Below, piece after piece: positions 36,381 to 45,689 of a stretch of 64,000 bases of DNA. The notes beneath the pieces are model-generated. The model saw only the letters and a list, made by a program, of their open reading frames with translations, made no database searches and had not been told where the DNA came from. A program made the position numbers and the translations under genes. Numbering within the stretch: position 1 is the first letter of the stretch; each line of letters begins with the position of its first letter. Origin of the DNA: Paenibacillus sp. V4I3 (GTDB lineage Bacteria > Bacillota > Bacilli > Paenibacillales > NBRC-103111); NCBI RefSeq assembly GCF_030817215.1, contig NZ_JAUSZA010000001.1, forward strand, positions 5,864,501 through 5,928,500, in the 5' to 3' direction.

Positions 36381-39300
36381 TTATTGCTCTACGATCGCGA
36401 TGTTATCAAGATTAATACCGAGTGAACTGGTACCATCATAGCTGACTTTCACCGTGTTGAGACCTGCACTGAGCGAGACGTTGACCGTAGCCGTACCCCA
36501 CGTATCCCAGTTCGTTGTTTGCGGTAAGGCAAGGTCCGTCACTTTGGTGTTATTCACATAAATGGCTCTTGAGCCATTGCCTGCACCAGATGAATATCGA
36601 ACCTTCATTGTATAGGTACCTGCGGCTTTAACAGAAACATCGAAGGTGACATTATCTTCCAGAGTCTCAAAGCCGTCTACAAACCCCGTACCTGTATAAC
36701 CCGTATGATTCGTGTTCGTGGATACTCCACTTTGCGTACCAAATTCAGCTTCATATTCCACCTTGTTGACGCCATTTAGTACTACAGATTGAGTAGATGC
36801 ACTTGAGCCAAGCTTGACGTAGGTGAATTTCTGTACCATGTCGTAGTACCAGCCTGTCGATGCTCCGGTTAAAGCAGTTAATGTGCTGTACTCTGTCATC
36901 GCAGAACCACCCACCGTTACAGAGGAAGGTTTTGTTGTAAACACTTGCAATGTCTTCGTCGAATTAATCGCTGGAACAGTGACTGTTTCTTTATTCAACC
37001 CATATTGCTCTGTAGACGTTATAGTTTTCACCGAACCGCCGATATCATCATTCCAGTCATATGTTGTTGTGCCAAGCGGATAAATGCGGAATGCGAGGTT
37101 GGTGTAGCTCGTCAAGCTGTTGCCAATAGTCCCACCCACCTGATATTGCGCGTTCAAATTCAACGGAAGAATGCTGCCGGACTTCACAAAAACTGGTAGA
37201 TCATCTATGCCGGCATTGTAGCTGATTGTTCGACCGCCAGGACGCTGAGCACCGAACCAGAAATCGATCCAATCCCCCTGCGGGAGATAAATACTCTTGT
37301 TTGTTTCTCCCTGATTCATGACAGGAGCAACGAGCAAATTACCCCCGAACATATACTGCTGCGTCAAACCGTACGTGTTCGTGTCCGTCGGATATTCTAA
37401 CGCCATAGCGCGCATCATCGGAACACCGGTATCACTTGCTTTCTTTGCTTCGCTATAAATATAAGGAAGCAAATTCATGCGTGTATTCGTATATTTAGCA
37501 AATTGGCTAATGATCGTATTGTCGCCAGTACGAGCTTGCGCGTTCCATGGCGAACGTTCCTCGTTAATACCGGAGCTGCCGTTAGACTCGGAGTGAAACT
37601 GCATGACCGGTGCAAAAGCGGCCATTTCGGCAGCTCGTTTGTACAACTCAGCCGTTGGATAAGTGCCAGTAAAGCCTGCCATATCCCAGCTCCAATAAGG
37701 AACGCCAGACATACTTGCCGTGAGCCCTGCACTCACAGCCTGCTGGAAAGCACCGAACGTTGACTCTTGATCGCCAGACCAGAATATTTGATTCGCCTGT
37801 GCGCCTTGCGTGCCAGATCGGCTGAAGGAGACCGCATCGGCTTTCTTCGAGCGTGCGTACTCGTTATATGCCTTCACATACTCATTTGGGTATTGATTGC
37901 GCATTTCATCACCTTTTTTACCGTTTGCGAAGGTATTCGAGCGACCCCACACCATTTCACCGCCATCTGTTTTGAAGCCGTCTATACCTACACCATCAAA
38001 CAGATAAGCACGTTTAGACATCCACCAGTTTTTCGCGGCCGTATTTGTAAAATCAAGCAGCAAACTGTTCTCGAACCATTGACCTGTAGGTATCCGGTAC
38101 TGGCCTCCACTGCCGTTGCCCACGGCATAATTCTGAGCAGTCATATAGGCTTCGTCATTATCTTTCTGGGTATAAGGCGTAGAAGTCCATTTCTGAATAG
38201 GGACCTGCCAGAGCACCAGCTTCATCCCATTGCTATGTAAATTGTCCGCCATAGCTTTCGGATTCGTCCATTTCCCTGTTGTCGGGAAAGTGAAATCGGT
38301 ATAGGCATGCGCAGCGCTGCCCGTTTTAGGGGTATAGGTAGCATCATTGAAAATGTAGAACGTATTCTCATCACTCCACTGTTCGAGCACAACTGCCGTT
38401 GCCGGAATATTGTTGGTATTCGCGTTATTAATGGCTGTAGTTACCTTGGATTGACGATCCCACTCGTTAGCTGACATCCATAACCCGAAAGCCCATTTCG
38501 GAAGCGCTGTTGGCTTACCGGTAATGTTAGCGTAGTTACCCACAACATTTTTCAAATCATTTCCGTAAATGAAATAATAATCCAGTGTCGAGGCAGCACT
38601 ACCCCCTGTATCAGCCGTAAAGCTGAACATATCGGTGCGTTCGGTTGCCAATCGGAATTTGGAATAATACGTTGAATTTACGAAAATACCATATCCGCTG
38701 CTGTTAAGCATAAAAGGAATTGCCATGTAGGTTCGATCATTTTGATTCTTATACTGATTAAACACGTAGGTGTCCACATCATTTCCGCGTTTACGGAAGT
38801 TGTTGTAATGTTCGCCAAAGCCAAAAAACTCCTCTGAAGCAGGCGAATAAAAATGATCTTCTACCTTGTTGATGATAGTACTGCCATTAGTTAACCAAGC
38901 TATGTTACGATTCGTAGTGCTGTCATATTGACGGGCAATCAACGTCGTTCCATCAGGCTTATACACACTAAGTTTAAAAGGATTCTTATCCACCTTCACC
39001 TTCAGCTTGGAGGTTGTAAGCCAAGTGGTCGAGGCGGTATCCGATACCGTGTAATTACTAAGTCCACTACTTAACGATCCTGTTCCCGTTGGAGAAACCT
39101 GTACGCGGAGCACATCATCTGCTGCAAAGGACAGGTTGATCTTCGGCGTCAAAGAACCTGTATTCGGAACCGCATTCAGCACAACACGGTTCGTATTATT
39201 CGTGATGGAGCTGATGCTACTAACAGATTCCCATCCAGTTACCGTAAAAGTAAAAGGTCCGCTAGTCTTCTCATTCGCGCCATCCTTGTTCCCACGAACG

Positions 39301-39662
39301 GTATAACTGATCACATCCCCTTTAGCAAATGTGCCAAGGTTCGCTTCCCAGTAAGTGTTGTTGCCGCTGTTGTATTTGTAAGCTGCTCCGACAGCAGCTT
39401 GATTGACACCATTTTTCGTCCAGGTCACCCAAGCCGTTTGTCCAGATTCAATCGGCCACGTTGTTATTTTGATATACACAGTGTCGCCTGCAACAGGATC
39501 TCTTGGACTGCGCTCCGTCGCCTGAATCTCGTACAGATCATCGATACCGTTTGGCGCATGATGGACACCATCAATGGCATAAATCGGGGGGACGAAGAGA
39601 CAGAAACAGACCAAAAAAGAGAGAGAAAATCGGAATGGCACTGATAATTTCCGTACATACAT
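36381..39662 (-). CDS. ctsY: Secreted GH31 isomaltosyltransferase, CtsY-like (cycloalternan-forming)
   Basis: 1093 residues from an ATG at 39662; an in-frame GTG six bases earlier is less likely because AAAGGGGAAG spaces well with the ATG. Signal peptide of about 29 (ending IYA). An N-terminal beta sandwich (about 30-150, GVHHAPNGIDDLYEIQATER), the GH31 domain with nucleophile D566 (GFKTDGGEM) and acid/base D631 (WSGDQEST), and a C-terminal CBM35 (about 970-1093). This matches 3-alpha-isomaltosyltransferase, which joins and cyclises isomaltosyl units into cycloalternan. Length and signal length match those I recall for CtsY. The cytosolic GH31 upstream is its paralogue. Confidence 0.9.
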   Translation of the reverse strand: MYVRKLSVPFRFSLSFLVCFCLFVPPIYAIDGVHHAPNGIDDLYEIQATERSPRDPVAGDTVYIKITTWPIESGQTAWVTWTKNGVNQAAVGAAYKYNSGNNTYWEANLGTFAKGDVISYTVRGNKDGANEKTSGPFTFTVTGWESVSSISSITNNTNRVVLNAVPNTGSLTPKINLSFAADDVLRVQVSPTGTGSLSSGLSNYTVSDTASTTWLTTSKLKVKVDKNPFKLSVYKPDGTTLIARQYDSTTNRNIAWLTNGSTIINKVEDHFYSPASEEFFGFGEHYNNFRKRGNDVDTYVFNQYKNQNDRTYMAIPFMLNSSGYGIFVNSTYYSKFRLATERTDMFSFTADTGGSAASTLDYYFIYGNDLKNVVGNYANITGKPTALPKWAFGLWMSANEWDRQSKVTTAINNANTNNIPATAVVLEQWSDENTFYIFNDATYTPKTGSAAHAYTDFTFPTTGKWTNPKAMADNLHSNGMKLVLWQVPIQKWTSTPYTQKDNDEAYMTAQNYAVGNGSGGQYRIPTGQWFENSLLLDFTNTAAKNWWMSKRAYLFDGVGIDGFKTDGGEMVWGRSNTFANGKKGDEMRNQYPNEYVKAYNEYARSKKADAVSFSRSGTQGAQANQIFWSGDQESTFGAFQQAVSAGLTASMSGVPYWSWDMAGFTGTYPTAELYKRAAEMAAFAPVMQFHSESNGSSGINEERSPWNAQARTGDNTIISQFAKYTNTRMNLLPYIYSEAKKASDTGVPMMRAMALEYPTDTNTYGLTQQYMFGGNLLVAPVMNQGETNKSIYLPQGDWIDFWFGAQRPGGRTISYNAGIDDLPVFVKSGSILPLNLNAQYQVGGTIGNSLTSYTNLAFRIYPLGTTTYDWNDDIGGSVKTITSTEQYGLNKETVTVPAINSTKTLQVFTTKPSSVTVGGSAMTEYSTLTALTGASTGWYYDMVQKFTYVKLGSSASTQSVVLNGVNKVEYEAEFGTQSGVSTNTNHTGYTGTGFVDGFETLEDNVTFDVSVKAAGTYTMKVRYSSGAGNGSRAIYVNNTKVTDLALPQTTNWDTWGTATVNVSLSAGLNTVKVSYDGTSSLGINLDNIAIVEQ

Positions 39663-39780
39663 AAACACTTCCCCTTTCGTACCGAAATTTGTTTTCTAAC
39701 ACGAATGACTAAGAGGCTCAAACCGTTAATCCTCACTATGTACTCGCTGCTCCAAGCATCCCCCCTTTCAATCGTTGGGA

Positions 39781-39807
39781 GGTCGCGAATCCTAACCAAT
39801 CGCGACC
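39781..39807 (-). promoter_or_regulatory. Intercistronic hairpin upstream of ctsY
   Basis: GGTCGCGA pairs perfectly with TCGCGACC around an 11-base loop, 12 bases after the thioesterase stop. No T tract follows, so it is more likely an RNA stabiliser or processing site than a terminator. Confidence 0.5.
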
Positions 39808-39816
39808 GCCGTTTGA

Positions 39817-40443
39817 TTACATCAGATATTCCCTTTCTACAATCGTCTGCGCGAGCTGCAGCCATTTGTTTGAATCCGATTGCCAGTAATGATGATCGCC
39901 TTCGCAAACGTGCACATCGCAGATTTTCGCCGTATAACGGCTCCACTCCGACAAATGGTCAACAAGCGCATGTTCATCCTTCTTGCCTGTAAAAACACTG
40001 AATCTAGCACGAAGTGGTTCTCGATTGACCTGAGTACGATATTCCTCCACAGGCTGACAGCCAATCTCGGATGCCTCCCCCTGCATGCCATTCGGTACAC
40101 CGCGAGGTCGAAGAAGGTGCGGGGCGCTGCAGCCAGATAGAAATAAGTGACGTGGCTCTGCAATGCCTTCTGCTTTCAACCGATGACTGGCCTCAAAGGC
40201 AAGCAAGCTGCCCCAGCAGTGGCCGATAAACACGTATTCTTCACCAGGCATCACCTGCTGCTTGACGTATTGGGAGGTCTCGTGCAGAGCCTGCTCCCAC
40301 AGATCAGAGGAAACCTCGCGCATTGATAATTGGGCTTGACTCAGTTCAACAGGTTGGAACCTAACACGAGCGGGCAATCCTCTGCTCCAAGTAAGGTACG
40401 ACTTTGAGTGATCTCCACAGTGAGGGAACCCGAACAAAATCAC
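39817..40443 (-). CDS. Type II thioesterase-like alpha/beta hydrolase with Cys nucleophile
   Basis: 208 residues. The N-terminus LFGFPHCGDHSKSYLTWSRGLP matches type II thioesterases of NRPS/PKS clusters (LFCFPYAGG type). The nucleophile motif reads GHCWGS (74-79), with C76 where family members have Ser. D157 (FTGKKDEHALV) and H185 (CEGDHHYW) complete the triad. The lid region is shorter than usual. It starts at GTG overlapping the GH31 stop by four bases (GTGA), so it is translationally coupled to a glycoside hydrolase. No NRPS or PKS gene is in the window. It could hydrolyse thioesters or another acyl bond; role unknown. Confidence 0.8.
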   Translation of the reverse strand: MILFGFPHCGDHSKSYLTWSRGLPARVRFQPVELSQAQLSMREVSSDLWEQALHETSQYVKQQVMPGEEYVFIGHCWGSLLAFEASHRLKAEGIAEPRHLFLSGCSAPHLLRPRGVPNGMQGEASEIGCQPVEEYRTQVNREPLRARFSVFTGKKDEHALVDHLSEWSRYTAKICDVHVCEGDHHYWQSDSNKWLQLAQTIVEREYLM

Positions 40444-43400
40444 TGCGCTATCACCAGACTTCCTGCCAATTCCGGGACAGTAATGAGCAGATTCTTTTGG
40501 CTAATCAAATAATGACCTGGAAGCAGTTGTTCCACATGATTGACTGGTGACAGTACCGATTCAGAATTTGAAATGACGGATACGCCATCTGGTTGATGTA
40601 AAATAAAGGTTATGGGTTGATTATGGCTAATACTGCCTGACCATTGCAAACGGATCTGACCACTGACTCTTTTTGCTGAAATGGTCACACGATTGCCTAA
40701 GTCATCCTCAAACTCTGTCTGCAGCTCATTTACAACATAAACTCGGAAACATAAATGCTCATAGCCGTTTACTCTATTGCCCACATGATCGCCAAGTGAA
40801 TAATTCTCAGCCAGATTGAGCGCAATGACACTATCCTGTTTCTGATAAACAGGAACAGCCTCTAAAGGTGCAGCAACTTTCATCAGGCACGGACCTTGGA
40901 CCTCTTCTTGATCGAACAATGATAACCATGACCCTTCCGGAAAATAAATCTCCTTAGCACCATGACCCTCCGCCGTAACAGGGGCGACCAGCAAGCTTTC
41001 TCCAAACATGTACTCACTAATCATTTCAGTGCAATGCGGATCAGCAGGGAATTGAAGGGACATTGCACGCATCATAGGCAGCCCTGTTCGACTGGTACGG
41101 ATCGCTTGATCATAGATGTAAGGCAAGAGGTTCATTCGAATGTCTGCGTACCTTTTGTATAAATCGATGACTAGCGGCTGATTTGTACGTTCAGCAATGT
41201 TCCACGGCGTTCTGTCTTGATTGAACTCGCCTTTCGTTTCGGCATGATACTGCATGACCGGGCAAAATGCGGCCATTTGGGTGGATCTTATAAACAACTC
41301 CGCCGTCGGAATGTCGCCATGAAAGCCACCCAGATCCCAACCCCAGAACGGGATGCCCGACATACTGCTGGATAACCCGGCAATCATCGAGGAACGGAAA
41401 GCCTGGAAGGTCGAACGCTCGTCGCCCGCCCAATGCATCGGGTACCGCTGTGCTCCCGTATAGCCCGCCCGGCTAAAGGTAATACCTCCATCTTTGGCAA
41501 ACTGCTGGATGAACTCGTAATAGCTGCCCACATACAAATTTGGATACAAATTGCGCATTTCGCGGCCTGTAGAGCCGTCATAGAACTGCAGATCGTGACC
41601 GAAGACGAACTCGCCGCCATCTGTTTTAAAACCATCCACACCGATTTCATCAGCGAGGTATTGGCGCTTATTAAACCACCATTTCGCCGCTTCTGGGTTC
41701 GTAAAGTCAAGAATATGACAATCCTTAAACCAGTTATAAGGCAATGTGTACGGCTCCCCTTCCGCCGTTTTCACACAGTAACCTTGCTCCAGCAGCGTAA
41801 TTTCATCCTGATCGCGCTGACCGTGAGAAACGCCATACATATGTTTATGAATGGGTATTTGCCATAACAGCACCTTCAAACCCTGCTCATGCAGCTCTTC
41901 GACCATTCCCTTCGGATTCGGCCAACGACCCCACTCTGGGAACTGGAACTCATCATAGCGAAACGGTTGGTTACCATCTTTGACATTGTATTGCGCATCA
42001 TTAAAAATATAGAACGTCGCCTCGTCACTCCATTGCTCAATAACTAGCACGGTAGAAGGGATCTGATACTTCGCCGTTAGCTCGGCCTGTTTCAAAACCT
42101 CTGCCTGGGAATCCCAGTTATTACTGGACATCCATGGTCCAAATGACCACTTCGGCGGCAATACAGGTTTGCCTGACAGATGGGTGAACTGTCCGACCAT
42201 CGTGAGCGGCTCTTCTGCAAATATATACGCAACCAGCTGTTGATTTGCCTGCGACACATCCACTTCCACTTCAACAAGATCAGATAAACGTGTATGAAAG
42301 CGGAAGGTCGAATAAAGCGCTGTATCCACGAAAATCGCATATCCGCCGGAGGATATGGCAAAAGGAACCGGCATGTAAGTCTTCAGGCCTTGATCCCGGT
42401 ACTGATTGTACACATATTGATCGACTTCATGACCCGAATATTCATAATGGGAGAAGCGTTCCCCCATGCCGAACCAGCGATGCTCCGGCCTAGTTTTCAA
42501 GTTCAAGCGAAGCTTATGCAGGCATCCCGAGCCATCGGTTAAAGCCTCGATAAGCGGCTTCCCTTCGGCGGCGAAGCCTTCCATCAGCACGCCCTCCGTG
42601 CTGCGCAGCGCGAGCGCAAACTTGCCCCCGCGCACCTCGGCTTCCAGCCGTGCGCGCCCAACAGCTAGCGCCGCCCGCTGCGCAGGCGCGCCCTGCGTAC
42701 GTTCGCCCTGTGCGGCGAACGTCAGCATGATCGCGCCGCTCGCATCGGCGCGGAAAGACAGCTGAGCGGTGCGGGTACCCTCCGCACCGTAAGCCAATTC
42801 GACGACGAAGCCATCCGTCGTCTCGTACAGCGCATGGACGCGCTCCAGCGCCGTCCATGCCCGCACTTTAAAGCGGTAAGTCGCTGAACTCAGCGACTTG
42901 CTTCCGCTCTGAAGCACAAATACATAGCAGACCTCGTCACCTGCGAGGTAAGGGCCCAGCTGCGCTTCCCAGACCTTTTCCCCGCCGTCCGTCACTTTCA
43001 TGACGGCGGTCACGGCTTCGGCCGCCGGAATGCCATTGACGGCGGCCTGCACGGTCACGACCTGACTCGCCTGAAAAGGCTGCGTCAAGAGGCGTACAAG
43101 CACCGAATCCCCCGTTTCGGGATGACGGGGAAACCGCTCGTAAGGCAGGATGACGTAAGGGTCATCGTAACCCGTCGGTTGATGCACCAGACAGACGCTG
43201 TCCAAACTGTCACTACGGACATCACCTGAAACAAGTGCAGTCTGAGCAAGCTCCAACAGTAAGCCCCCCCATGTACTGACGGGTGGTTCCCCTGCATGTT
43301 CACGCCAATAAGTAAGCAGTAAAGGCTCTTTGGCTGTAGAAATGTCTACCTCATACAGCTTCGAATCTTCTTTCTGAAGCGACTCTACATGAGAGAGCAG

Positions 43401-44153
43401 TTCTTTCACCCGAACCGTGTCCCCTTTTTTAGCGTAGTACCACGCCAACAGGCAGGTAAGGTCGGATCGCTCACAACCTCCATACAAAGTATCGCCAGCT
43501 TTGAATCTTACACCTTTACTAACAAGTGTTTCTTCCAGTTTATACAACGCTTCGATCAGAATACGGTCTTCAATACCCAGCATACCGAATGGAATCGCCG
43601 CTGTGATGATATCCCCATGAATCGCTGTATCACCCAATTCGCTAACAACTCGGCCTTCTTTAATGAAGCTGGCAAAGACAAGTTCACGGATCGCCTTCAG
43701 CAAACGCACACCCCGCTCGCCAACTCCGTTCTGAATATTGGCTTGAACTGCAGCGAAGTACATTGCCAAATGGCTCAAATAAATGCCTTCGTTCCCGCGC
43801 TGCAGCCAATGAGGCTGCGGTTTCTGCCAATTGGTATCTAGAAGCAAGGTGGCTTCCTCGACAATCCCTTCTATCTCCAACCTAAAATCCTGATCTTCCG
43901 TTACCTTCAGATATTCACCGAAAGCCCATATCCGAAGCGCCACATCCGTCAGCGCCAACTGTCCCTTAAATTGATCGCTGCTCATCAAACGCAGCACAGA
44001 TAATACACGCTCCGCCTCACCTCGCTGGATAAGCGCGTAACTCAAAAAAGCAATATCTCTAAAAGTAGCAAGCTGCCCAGAGATCGTAATCTGACCTGTA
44101 TGTTCATCTAGCGAGTAATTAACATTCTGATTTGAATCTAGTGTTTGCACCAT
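40440..44153 (-). CDS. Cytosolic GH31 glycoside hydrolase with degenerate N-terminal GH15-like domain
   Basis: 1237 residues, no signal peptide. Residues 1-310 are helical and follow the GH15 motif order seen in the 4119-5213 protein: TFRD (30-33), AIPFG, and YGGCER (224-229, keeping E228). At the general-acid position the WEE motif is replaced by WLQ, so this part is probably not catalytic. About 318-440 is a beta sandwich like that of ctsY (YDDPYVILPYERFPRHPETGD). The GH31 domain has nucleophile D845 (GFKTDGGEF) and acid/base D911 (WAGDERST). As a cytosolic paralogue of ctsY in a transport operon, it likely hydrolyses imported cycloalternan or oligosaccharides. GGAGGATTT precedes the ATG. 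Confidence 0.88.
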   Translation of the reverse strand: MVQTLDSNQNVNYSLDEHTGQITISGQLATFRDIAFLSYALIQRGEAERVLSVLRLMSSDQFKGQLALTDVALRIWAFGEYLKVTEDQDFRLEIEGIVEEATLLLDTNWQKPQPHWLQRGNEGIYLSHLAMYFAAVQANIQNGVGERGVRLLKAIRELVFASFIKEGRVVSELGDTAIHGDIITAAIPFGMLGIEDRILIEALYKLEETLVSKGVRFKAGDTLYGGCERSDLTCLLAWYYAKKGDTVRVKELLSHVESLQKEDSKLYEVDISTAKEPLLLTYWREHAGEPPVSTWGGLLLELAQTALVSGDVRSDSLDSVCLVHQPTGYDDPYVILPYERFPRHPETGDSVLVRLLTQPFQASQVVTVQAAVNGIPAAEAVTAVMKVTDGGEKVWEAQLGPYLAGDEVCYVFVLQSGSKSLSSATYRFKVRAWTALERVHALYETTDGFVVELAYGAEGTRTAQLSFRADASGAIMLTFAAQGERTQGAPAQRAALAVGRARLEAEVRGGKFALALRSTEGVLMEGFAAEGKPLIEALTDGSGCLHKLRLNLKTRPEHRWFGMGERFSHYEYSGHEVDQYVYNQYRDQGLKTYMPVPFAISSGGYAIFVDTALYSTFRFHTRLSDLVEVEVDVSQANQQLVAYIFAEEPLTMVGQFTHLSGKPVLPPKWSFGPWMSSNNWDSQAEVLKQAELTAKYQIPSTVLVIEQWSDEATFYIFNDAQYNVKDGNQPFRYDEFQFPEWGRWPNPKGMVEELHEQGLKVLLWQIPIHKHMYGVSHGQRDQDEITLLEQGYCVKTAEGEPYTLPYNWFKDCHILDFTNPEAAKWWFNKRQYLADEIGVDGFKTDGGEFVFGHDLQFYDGSTGREMRNLYPNLYVGSYYEFIQQFAKDGGITFSRAGYTGAQRYPMHWAGDERSTFQAFRSSMIAGLSSSMSGIPFWGWDLGGFHGDIPTAELFIRSTQMAAFCPVMQYHAETKGEFNQDRTPWNIAERTNQPLVIDLYKRYADIRMNLLPYIYDQAIRTSRTGLPMMRAMSLQFPADPHCTEMISEYMFGESLLVAPVTAEGHGAKEIYFPEGSWLSLFDQEEVQGPCLMKVAAPLEAVPVYQKQDSVIALNLAENYSLGDHVGNRVNGYEHLCFRVYVVNELQTEFEDDLGNRVTISAKRVSGQIRLQWSGSISHNQPITFILHQPDGVSVISNSESVLSPVNHVEQLLPGHYLISQKNLLITVPELAGSLVIAQ

Positions 44154-44187
44154 AAATCCTCCTACTCCATCCTATGTGTATGAATGA

Positions 44188-44220
44188 GAAAGGGGCCGTT
44201 GCCGCAACAATGCCCCTTCC
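44188..44220 (-). terminator. Partial terminator or stabilising hairpin after the sugar-binding protein gene
   Basis: On the minus strand AAGGGGC pairs with GCCCCTT, with an inner GTTGC-GCAAC stem; TTCTCATTC follows. Position between binding protein and GH31 would favour higher expression of the binding protein. Confidence 0.6.
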
Positions 44221-44245
44221 CTGCCGACTCTATGTCCGCACTACG

Positions 44246-45595
44246 CTATTTAGTTACTAATTTTTCAATCTTAGCTTGCGCTTCATTGAGTGCTTTTTCC
44301 GCTGTATAATCGGATTTCAATTTCGCTTTATCCAGCTCATCGCCGATCGCTTTAGTCAAATCGTTCCATTTGTCCGGAATTGGACCTACTGGCGTCAGTA
44401 CAAGCGAATTCAATGCATCAAGTACGATTTTCTTTGAAGCTGGCGGCGTTTGTTTGAAATAAGCCTCCATGACTTTTTCATCAGAAACAGCTGGTACACT
44501 CCAGCCTTTCTCAATCCGTTTGCTGACAACAGAAGGATCGGAAGACATGAATTTGATAAACTTCCAGGCTGCTTCGGCATTTTTCGTTTTTTCAGAAACA
44601 ACAAGACCATCCGCAAAGAAATGATGTGCTTTCTTCGTATTACCAGGCTCTAGTGCAATATCCCATTTGAACGGAGCATCCGCAAAGCGGCCAAAGTTCC
44701 AAATCCCGCCACGCAGCATAGCAAGCTTACCCGCTTTAAATGCGTTTAAGTCAGCATCCGGTTGGTTAAAGGTATCGTCATTGAGCGCTGGAGACACTTT
44801 ATACTTTTTCGCTTTATCCAGCATCCAGTTCAAGGCTTCAATATTTTCTTTACTGTTTACAGTAGGCTTGCCATCTGCACTCCAGATACCTCCGCCATTC
44901 TGAGCAATTGTTTTGTAAAACTCATAAAATTGAATTGGCGAGTAGGTTCCCCATACGCCGCTTTTGGCGTCGGTGAGCTTTTGAGCCGCTTCCAGCTCTT
45001 GCTTCCACGTCCAATCCGCCTTCGGATACTCAACTTGCTTTTTGTCGAACAAGTCCTTATTATAGAAAAGAACTACGTCTGAAAATGACTCTACGACTCC
45101 ATATTGCTTACCGCTATACTTGAAAGAGTCATAGGCAAGGCCTTTGTAGATTTCCGGCTTGAACGTCGTGTCCTTCGCAATGATCGGCGTCAAGTCTTTT
45201 AGTGTATTTTTGGCTGCATAAGAGACAAAGTTTTCGTAACCAACCTCAAATACATCAGGCGCATCCCCCGATGCGAGCTGTGTATTGAGCTTCGTGTAGT
45301 AGTTGTTGTAATCGACGATATCCACTTTGACCTTCACGTCAGGATTGGCCGACTCGAACGCCTTCACCATATCGCCGAGCGTCTGCTCTTGAGAACCGCT
45401 GGCGGTATACTGCATGAACTTGAGTGTAACCGGTTCTTTCTTTGTCTCCGGTGTTGCCGCTGCCGTTGCGGCTGCAGTCGGCTCTTGTTTTGGCGTCGAC
45501 GCAGCTTCTTTTTTCGTATCCGCTCCACACCCCGTTGCTGCAAGAGAAACAACCACACCTAACGCTACGACCCAACCTGTTTTTTTAGTAACCAT
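44246..45595 (-). CDS. ABC transporter sugar-binding lipoprotein
   Basis: 449 residues of the family 1 extracellular solute-binding proteins. Signal peptide and lipobox end in AATGCG (Cys about 23), followed by a Thr/Ala/Lys-rich linker and the binding domain (KLNTQLASGDAPDVFEVG, TLKDLTPIIAKD, WDIALEPGN). It delivers oligosaccharide to the two permeases upstream; with ctsY/ctsZ downstream, the ligand is probably cycloalternan or an alpha-glucan oligosaccharide, inferred from context. Start at ATG behind AGAGAGGG. Confidence 0.93.
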   Translation of the reverse strand: MVTKKTGWVVALGVVVSLAATGCGADTKKEAASTPKQEPTAAATAAATPETKKEPVTLKFMQYTASGSQEQTLGDMVKAFESANPDVKVKVDIVDYNNYYTKLNTQLASGDAPDVFEVGYENFVSYAAKNTLKDLTPIIAKDTTFKPEIYKGLAYDSFKYSGKQYGVVESFSDVVLFYNKDLFDKKQVEYPKADWTWKQELEAAQKLTDAKSGVWGTYSPIQFYEFYKTIAQNGGGIWSADGKPTVNSKENIEALNWMLDKAKKYKVSPALNDDTFNQPDADLNAFKAGKLAMLRGGIWNFGRFADAPFKWDIALEPGNTKKAHHFFADGLVVSEKTKNAEAAWKFIKFMSSDPSVVSKRIEKGWSVPAVSDEKVMEAYFKQTPPASKKIVLDALNSLVLTPVGPIPDKWNDLTKAIGDELDKAKLKSDYTAEKALNEAQAKIEKLVTK

Positions 45596-45689
45596 CTTTA
45601 AACCCTCTCTTCTTATGAATTTTCTTCTGTTAACTCATCAATGTCATTTTCATCACTTACTTCTCAAACGACTTCCATCACCCCTCTCA

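Noticed and set aside
39837..40163. Second minus-strand frame within the thioesterase gene
   Set aside because: Out-of-frame shadow of the thioesterase; only the 39817-40443 frame has the catalytic motifs.
44188..44220. Riboswitch before the cytosolic GH31
   Set aside because: It is a single stem within an operon and too short for a known ligand-binding RNA; better explained as a partial terminator or stabiliser.
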